Position numbers and translations under genes: made by a program. DNA of 64,000 bases from an uncultured Saprospiraceae bacterium. Its GTDB lineage: Bacteria > Bacteroidota > Bacteroidia > Chitinophagales > Saprospiraceae. Positions 59,019 to 64,000 of the stretch are shown here, piece by piece; within the stretch, counting starts at the first letter, position 1, and every line of letters starts with the position of its first letter. Under the pieces are notes generated by a model. The model had not been told where the DNA came from and did no database searches. It saw nothing but the letters and a program-made list of their open reading frames with translations. The stretch is from contig CALIAU010000015.1 in NCBI GenBank assembly GCA_938045585.1, positions 114,751 to 178,750 on the forward strand. Reading direction: 5' to 3'.

Positions 59019-59088
59019 GATGTTAAATTAAATTTAAAATATTAAAACCTAGGGAGTTGCCTATGTAGTCTTCTAAATATAAGGAAGA

Positions 59089-59796
59089 TTAGCTAAACCA
59101 GAGCATGATTATCGCCATGGTAACCATAGCCAAATCTTCTATTACCGTAATTACAGACATGGGTAACTTAAAGACATCACCTAGGCAAGCGCATTGAATT
59201 TTGCGCTTGTCAAGATTAGATTTTATCACACCCAGACTACTGAAGCCTAGTAATAGAATTGTAGAATAGCCTGTCACTTGTGGATTCCAATCAATCAGAT
59301 AAGCAATACCTAATACAAGTTCCAAGAAGGGAAAAATGAAACCCCAGGATTTCCATTTTGCTGCGAGTAGATCATACATTGCGTAGCTGTTAGCAAAGCC
59401 TTGTAGATTAAGCAATTTGAAAAATGCAAACACAATAAAAAAGCCTGCCATAAAATGGCGCATGAATAGCATCCAAGAAAATACATCAAAGGGGTATTGG
59501 GTTAGTAGGCTTACTCCAGTTATAAAGAGGATGATTAGAAAAAGTGGTTTGTATGTAGACAAGAAATTGCTTTCCAGAGATTCTGTATTCTGATTTTTTA
59601 TTTCAGATATAGAATAAGAGGGAAATAAAGATCGGATTGTATGTATAGAGATTCCTTCCTTTGTTTCTAGAACTAATTGAGGAGATTTAAGTTGTACAGT
59701 AGCACCAAGATATCCAGGCAGGGTCTTCACTTTTGACCTTACGCTCTTAACGCAATTCTGACAGGACATACCTTCTATTTGAAATTCATAATTCAT
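59089..59796 (-). CDS. HMA-domain membrane protein with MauE/DoxX-like helices
   Basis: The 235-residue protein starts with a heavy-metal-associated domain (residues 1-65) with the copper-type motif GMSCQNC. After about residue 80 come four membrane helices (LFLIILFITGVSLL, FMAGFFIVFAFFKLL, FIFPFLELVLGIAYLI and the final VEDLAMVTMAIIML-like segment) typical of MauE/DoxX-type proteins. Between the third and fourth is QCACLGDVFKLP, a cysteine pair seen in MauE-like members. It probably serves metal or redox handling in the membrane; direction and substrate are not known. Confidence 0.82.
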   Translation of the reverse strand: MNYEFQIEGMSCQNCVKSVRSKVKTLPGYLGATVQLKSPQLVLETKEGISIHTIRSLFPSYSISEIKNQNTESLESNFLSTYKPLFLIILFITGVSLLTQYPFDVFSWMLFMRHFMAGFFIVFAFFKLLNLQGFANSYAMYDLLAAKWKSWGFIFPFLELVLGIAYLIDWNPQVTGYSTILLLGFSSLGVIKSNLDKRKIQCACLGDVFKLPMSVITVIEDLAMVTMAIIMLWFS

Positions 59797-59854
59797 TCAA
59801 AAGTATAATGCTGGAAATTGCAAATAAGTTTTAATCATCGCCATAATGCAAAAA

Positions 59855-59878
59855 AAAGACCCCTTAAAAGGGGCCTTT
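59855..59878 (-). terminator. Intrinsic terminator of the 23-aa peptide unit
   Basis: On the minus strand AAAGGCCCCTT, TT, AAGGGGTCTTT forms an 11-bp stem (with one G-T pair) followed by eight T residues. It lies 24 bases after the stop codon at 59902. Confidence 0.85.
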
Positions 59879-59901
59879 GTCAAATCATAAGGTTTTTTGG
59901 A

Positions 59902-59973
59902 CTATAAATTCGAAGTAACAGGCGCATTAATCGCTCGTACTTTAAATGTTCTCCGGAATCTTCTCTTAAACAT
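59902..59973 (-). CDS. Candidate 23-aa basic peptide (or small RNA unit)
   Basis: A short frame encodes MFKRRFRRTFKVRAINAP followed by VTSNL and a TAG. Eight of the 23 residues are Lys or Arg, mostly in the first 13. A full Bacteroidota promoter lies 44-75 bases upstream and a strong terminator 24 bases downstream, so a transcript of about 160 bases is expected. Either the peptide is made or the unit is a small RNA with a chance frame. No related protein is recognised. Confidence 0.45.
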   Translation of the reverse strand: MFKRRFRRTFKVRAINAPVTSNL

Positions 59974-60016
59974 ATCTAATTTTTTTAAAATATTATCGTT
60001 TTAATCAAATGCAAGA

Positions 60017-60048
60017 CAAAGGTAAATACTTTATTAATACAAAACAAT
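60017..60048 (-). promoter_or_regulatory. Bacteroidota-type promoter of the 23-aa peptide unit
   Basis: On the minus strand ATTG (60048-60045) lies 20 bases before TACCTTTG (60024-60017), an excellent match to the TTG-N19/20-TAnnTTTG consensus. A second TTTG lies at 60043-60040. Confidence 0.7.
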
Positions 60049-60287
60049 ATTTTGTCAAATATAAATATACTAGCAATATTATAATTTATATTTTTTATTA
60101 TCAATAAATAACAAAATAATATTCTGTGCGATGGGTGACTTTTGATGCTTTGCTTGCAATGACTGCTGGTATGCGGGATAAAATTTGTGTAAAAAAGCTA
60201 AAAATATTTTTTAGATACTATAAATCATCCATATATATATTAGATATATCAATAATATGATCGAGAATATCCCAGATAAATAAAAAA

Positions 60288-60312
60288 TCCGAGCTGTGAC
60301 TAGCAGCTCGGA
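60288..60312 (-). terminator. Intrinsic terminator of the T9SS-cargo gene
   Basis: TCCGAGCTG and CAGCTCGGA (9-bp perfect stem, loop of 7) are followed on the minus strand by TTTTTTA. It lies 62 bases after the stop codon of the gene at 60375. Confidence 0.85.
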
Positions 60313-60374
60313 CAGTTTCATCGGGTGTCAAAAAAATGAGAAACTAATTCTTATTGTCTAAAGGTGACAAGCAT

Positions 60375-61376
60375 TTAAGTTTTTACAAATCTTTTGCTTA
60401 CGGCTTTTCCATTTATAAAAGTAGATATGATATAAATCCCATTAGGGAGAGTGCTGACATCATATTCTGTATATTGGTTTACTTGAAATTCATCAATCAG
60501 CTGACTTTGCATATTAACTATACGAACAATCGAGTTTTTGGGATGTGAAATAATCAATCTTTCACTTACTATACTAGGTCTAATTGAAAACTGTACGTCT
60601 TGTTTATCATAGTTAACGGTTATAGTTTCACTTAATCTATACACACCATTAAAATCAACTTGTTTGAGCCTATAATAATTTGTTCCTGACATAGGATTAT
60701 CATCTGTAAACTGATAGTCTACTGTATTGTCAGAATTACCTTTCCCCAAAACTGTACCTACAGCTTTGTATACTCTGCCGTCTGCTGATTTTTGCACCTC
60801 AAAGTAATCGTTTTGTGTTTCCTTGAGGGTAGTCCATTCTAGCTCAATAGATTCATTTAAAGGGCTTGCAGAGAAATCAGCATAATCTACATCCACTACT
60901 TGATCAATACACATTGATGGATCAGCTGAACTAGGACCAGAAATCCAAGAGACCTCAATAATCTCATCTCTTCTATTTACAGTAAATTCAATTACAATAT
61001 CTGCACCACCAGCCACACATTCTGTTATGTTAACTTCGGCATTACTACCTCCGTCAAATACTTGAGTACCATCAATAAAAATATCATCTCCTCCATCTAA
61101 ACCAGATGTACTTCCACAGAGTATAGATGTTATTGTGATTTCTGCCGACTCTCCAGCAGGTATACCAGTTATAGTTAATACTATAGTTTCAACAGGATGA
61201 TTACCTGCATTGTCAGATTGATTAGTACAATATGTAGGCTGACATGAAGCGACACAGCCATCTGTCATGACGCCATTGGTTATTTCACTTCCAAGTTCCA
61301 CAGTTCCTGAAGCTTGTGAATAACAACAAATAGTAAATAGGAAGAAATTTAAGGTTACAAAAATTAATTTCATCAT
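60375..61376 (-). CDS. Secreted protein with T9SS type A sorting domain (333 aa)
   Basis: A signal peptide (MMKLIFVTLNFFLFTICCYSQ) starts this exported protein. Residues 20-165 form a cysteine-containing beta domain without recognised family (VASCQPTYC, DDIFIDGTQVFDGG). Residues about 165-250 resemble a fibronectin-like segment common before sorting domains (ELEWTTLKETQNDYFEVQKS, TNYYRLKQVDFNG). The last 75 residues form the T9SS type A sorting domain, ending NGIYIISTFINGKAVSKRFVKT (last part GKAVSKRFVKT). It should be placed on the cell surface; its role is unknown. Confidence 0.85.
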   Translation of the reverse strand: MMKLIFVTLNFFLFTICCYSQASGTVELGSEITNGVMTDGCVASCQPTYCTNQSDNAGNHPVETIVLTITGIPAGESAEITITSILCGSTSGLDGGDDIFIDGTQVFDGGSNAEVNITECVAGGADIVIEFTVNRRDEIIEVSWISGPSSADPSMCIDQVVDVDYADFSASPLNESIELEWTTLKETQNDYFEVQKSADGRVYKAVGTVLGKGNSDNTVDYQFTDDNPMSGTNYYRLKQVDFNGVYRLSETITVNYDKQDVQFSIRPSIVSERLIISHPKNSIVRIVNMQSQLIDEFQVNQYTEYDVSTLPNGIYIISTFINGKAVSKRFVKT

Positions 61377-61756
61377 AGCTTTGGTTGGTTTTAAATTAAT
61401 GGTAGCAGTTGAATACCAGTTAGTTAATTAAATATATAGAAATTTAAATATATCTACAAAGCTGAAGAATACTTAATAAAACTTGAGTGTATTTGTATCT
61501 GCAATAAGATAGAAATCTTAAGTGAAATATTGGTTTTACACACTTTATAGTGTTAAATTTTTAAAAACTCAAAAAAACTGTCCTTCCTAGGCAACCATAA
61601 AAAATTTACTTGATAGTATTCATGTGGATAAGAGGTAGTAAACTCAATTACCCTCTGACACTATAGTCAATTTCAAGATTACACTGGATTTAATGCTTTT
61701 AAGCTAATGGTAAGCGCATGCTTCCTAAGGCCATTCTTAACTCAATATTTAACATT
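61377..61756. other. AT-rich divergent intergenic region
   Basis: About 380 bases between the divergent T9SS cargo gene and the large repeat protein. It is strongly AT-rich, has no gene-sized frame and no repeat of the families seen elsewhere. It presumably holds both promoters; no clear TAnnTTTG box was fixed. Confidence 0.5.
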
Positions 61757-64000
61757 ATGAAAAAAAAGTTATCTCTTTATTTTCGTTGGCCAATTCTCAC
61801 TGGGCTTTCGATAATTTTCTTAATTCTCAATTCAATACAAGTTCATGGTCAATGTGATGTAGAAGGGGGCGCTCTAGATGGCGGTCCTTTTGTTTTTTGC
61901 GTTGATGGTTTTCCGGACTTTGCTATTGGTGTCACCGTTTCAGATGAAATGGGTCCCAACACCCAGTGGGTTATCACTGATGATCAGGGTGTTATCTTAG
62001 GTTTACCACCTATTCCAGATGTAGTAGACTTCGATGAAGCAGGAGGTGGTACATGTTTTATTTATCATATCAGTTTCGAAGACGGTTTGATTGGGCTTGA
62101 AGCAGGCGAAAATCTAGATGATTTAGATGGTTGCTTTGACTTATCAAATGCAATCGAAGTTGTAAGAAACGAACCAGATGGCGGTACTCTAGAAGGCGGC
62201 CCATTTGAGTTCTGTGTAGGTGATGGCGAACCGGATTTCATTCCAGCGGGATCTATCACAGTAATACCAGGAAGTGGGTCTAATACCACAATGGTAATTA
62301 CCGATTCAGATGGCACCATATTAGGTTTGCCACCGACAGTAGATGCAATCTATGCCAATGTAGACTTTGACGGTGCAGGAAACGGCACATGTTTAATATA
62401 CAGATTAGCATATGCAGATATTTTAAACCTAGAGGTAGACGCAAATCTAGATGAATTGGAAGGATGTTTTGACCTGTCTAATTCAATTGAAGTAATAAGA
62501 AACCAACCAGATGGTGGAATCTTAGAAGGCGGACCATTTGAGTTCTGTGTTGGCGATGGCGAAGCGGATTTCATACCAGCAGGATCCATAACAGTAGTAC
62601 CAGGAACAGGTACAAACACAACTATGGTAATTGCTGATTCAGATGGCACCATATTAGGATTGCCACCTACGGTAGATGCGATATATGCGAATGTAGACTT
62701 TGATGGAGCAGGAAACGGTATATGTCTCATATATAGAATAGCATACGAAGATTTAACAGGCTTAGAAGTAGGAGAAAACCTATCAGATTTAGAAGGATGT
62801 TATGATTTGTCGAATTCCATCGAAGTTATAAGAAACCAGCCAGATAGCGGCACTCTAGAAGGGGGACCATTTGAGTTCTGTGTAGGTGATGGCGAACTAG
62901 ATGTTATTCCAGCAGACGCTATTACAATAATTGGTGGAGGAGTAGGAAGCAATGCGCAATGGATTATCACAGATGATGAGGGCATTATCTTAGCCTTACC
63001 ACCCACATTTAGTGTGATAGAATTTGATGAAGTAGGACCGGGTACATGTTTGATATGGTACCTAAGGTATGAAGATGGCTTAACAGGATTAATGGATGGA
63101 AATAATGCTACAACAGACTTAGAAGGATGTTATGACTTATCGAATTCAATTGCAGTTGTAAGAATTCAGCCAGATGGCGGTACTCTAGAAGGCGGACCAT
63201 TTGAATTCTGTGTAGGTGATGGCGAAGCGGATTTTATTCCAGCGGGATCCATAACAGTAACACCTGGAAGTGGTTCAAATACGACTATGGTGATTGCTGA
63301 TTCAGATGGCACTATATTAGGATTGCCACCGACGGTAGATGCGATATATGCGAATGTAGATTTTGATGGAGCAGGAAACGGTATATGTCTTATATATAGT
63401 TTAGCGTACGAAGATTTAACAGGCTTAGAAGTAGGAGAAAACCTTTCAGATTTAGAAGGATGTTATGATTTGTCGAATTCCATCGAAGTTATAAGAAACC
63501 AGCCAGATGGCGGTACTCTAGAAGGCGGACCATTTGAATTCTGCGTAGGTGATGGTGAAGCGGATAATATTCCAGCGGGAGCTATCACAGTAGTTGGCGG
63601 AGTAGGAAGCAATGCGCAATGGGTTATCACAGATGATCAGGGCGTAATTTTAGGCTTACCACCCACATTTAGTGCAGTAGACTTTGATGGAGCAGGACCG
63701 GGTACATGTTTAGTATGGTACCTAAGGTATGAAGATGGTTTAACAGGATTAGAGCCAGGGAATAATGCTACAACAGACTTAGTGGGATGTTATGATCTAT
63801 CAAATTCAGTTGAAGTAAATAGAAACCAGCCAGATGGCGGTACTCTAGAGGGTGGACCATTTGAGTTCTGTGTAGGTGATGGTGTAGCGGATAATATTCC
63901 AGCGGGAGCTATTACAGTAATTGGCGGAATGGGAAGCAATGCACAATGGGTTATCACAGATGACCAGGGCGTAATCTTAGGCTTACCACCCACATTTAGT
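61757..64000 (+). CDS. Large repetitive secreted/surface protein (start only; runs off the window)
   Basis: From the ATG at 61757 the frame stays open to the window edge (748 codons). MKKKLSLYFRWPILTGLSII with a hydrophobic core and HGQ is a signal peptide. The rest is a row of about 110-residue units, each starting GG(T/A)LEGGPFEFCVGDG, with ITDxxGxILGLPP in the middle, TCLIY or TCLVW next, and LEGC(F/Y)DLSNSIEV at the end; each unit has three conserved cysteines. Two unit types alternate. This style is known from very large adhesin-like proteins of gliding Saprospiria-type bacteria, usually ending in a T9SS domain that would lie outside the window. Confidence 0.85.
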   Translation, partial: MKKKLSLYFRWPILTGLSIIFLILNSIQVHGQCDVEGGALDGGPFVFCVDGFPDFAIGVTVSDEMGPNTQWVITDDQGVILGLPPIPDVVDFDEAGGGTCFIYHISFEDGLIGLEAGENLDDLDGCFDLSNAIEVVRNEPDGGTLEGGPFEFCVGDGEPDFIPAGSITVIPGSGSNTTMVITDSDGTILGLPPTVDAIYANVDFDGAGNGTCLIYRLAYADILNLEVDANLDELEGCFDLSNSIEVIRNQPDGGILEGGPFEFCVGDGEADFIPAGSITVVPGTGTNTTMVIADSDGTILGLPPTVDAIYANVDFDGAGNGICLIYRIAYEDLTGLEVGENLSDLEGCYDLSNSIEVIRNQPDSGTLEGGPFEFCVGDGELDVIPADAITIIGGGVGSNAQWIITDDEGIILALPPTFSVIEFDEVGPGTCLIWYLRYEDGLTGLMDGNNATTDLEGCYDLSNSIAVVRIQPDGGTLEGGPFEFCVGDGEADFIPAGSITVTPGSGSNTTMVIADSDGTILGLPPTVDAIYANVDFDGAGNGICLIYSLAYEDLTGLEVGENLSDLEGCYDLSNSIEVIRNQPDGGTLEGGPFEFCVGDGEADNIPAGAITVVGGVGSNAQWVITDDQGVILGLPPTFSAVDFDGAGPGTCLVWYLRYEDGLTGLEPGNNATTDLVGCYDLSNSVEVNRNQPDGGTLEGGPFEFCVGDGVADNIPAGAITVIGGMGSNAQWVITDDQGVILGLPPTFS
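62180..64000 (+). repeat. Tandem repeat of about 330 bp in the surface-protein gene
   Basis: Equivalent points of successive units are at 62180, 62513, 62846, 63176, 63509 and 63836, spacings of 333, 333, 330, 333 and 327 bases. Two subtypes occur: one with SNTTMVI and YANVDFDGAGNG, one with SNAQW(V/I)IT and DFDGAGPGTCL. Base conservation is high, so units probably exchange by recombination. Confidence 0.88.

Noticed and set aside
62065..63993. Minus-strand frames opposite the large repeat protein
   Set aside because: They repeat with the 330-base unit and are mirror images of the real repeat-protein frame.

Overview
The window looks like chromosome from a moderately AT-rich member of the Bacteroidota, probably Saprospiria-like. 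This rests on four things seen in the sequence: promoters of the Bacteroidota type (TAnnTTTG at -7), a short primary sigma factor (289 aa), secreted proteins ending in type IX secretion (T9SS) sorting domains, and lipoproteins and radical SAM genes typical of that phylum. The genus assignment is inference only. There is no prophage, CRISPR array, rRNA or tRNA; one tmRNA gene is present.

Layout. 1-11.9 kb: a cut-off secreted multidomain protein, an unrecognised 480-aa protein, a CPD-type photolyase, a TPR lipoprotein and a 1874-aa CotH/lamin-tail surface protein with a 657-bp tandem repeat. 12.0-13.8 kb: an IS3-family element bracketed by inverted arrays of a TAGACGC-type heptamer. 13.8-22.1 kb: housekeeping genes (rpsO-pnp, rpoD, purC) with small hypotheticals and many intergenic repeats. 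22.2-28.1 kb: an arylsulfotransferase-like lipoprotein, an orphan ParD-like antitoxin, a B12-type radical SAM protein, a ROK kinase, an EF-hand protein and a histone H1-like protein. 28.4-34.1 kb: a fatty-acid beta-oxidation cluster (thiolase, hydratase/dehydrogenase fusion, divergent acyl-CoA dehydrogenase). 35.2-47.6 kb: tmRNA, then a TetR regulator and a phenylacetate catabolic operon (paaE, A, B, C, D, G, J, Z) ending in a fused 2-oxoacid dehydrogenase E1. 49.0-52.4 kb: the fused isobutyryl-CoA mutase icmF. 52.7-55.8 kb: a porin O/P and Na/Pi cotransporter pair behind a Pho-box-like direct repeat. 56.3-64 kb: T9SS cargo, small lipoproteins, a HMA/MauE-like membrane protein and the start of a large repetitive surface protein.

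How the genes fit together. Fatty-acyl, phenylacetyl and branched-chain acyl-CoA catabolism are collected within about 24 kb. The paa operon lacks an obvious paaK ligase, paaF and paaH. The nearby FadN-type fusion could supply hydratase/dehydrogenase steps, and the E1 component could feed acyl-CoAs from 2-oxoacids; both are inferences.

The most unusual content is in the intergenic DNA. Four dispersed families are visible: (1) chains of tiny hairpins joined by TGGTTT or GGGTTT linkers that begin directly after stop codons (after purC, paaA and the Na/Pi transporter gene) and run in the direction of that gene; (2) heptamer TAGAYGY arrays placed in inverted orientation around the IS3 element and around a four-helix-bundle (23S rRNA IVP-like) gene lodged inside the paa operon; (3) a roughly 90-145 bp GGGCRT...GATGC/GACGC element present at least five times; (4) a REP-like CCTGCCT...AGGCAGG palindrome present about nine times. 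A possible tiny transcription unit encoding a 23-aa basic peptide lies at 59.85-60.05 kb.
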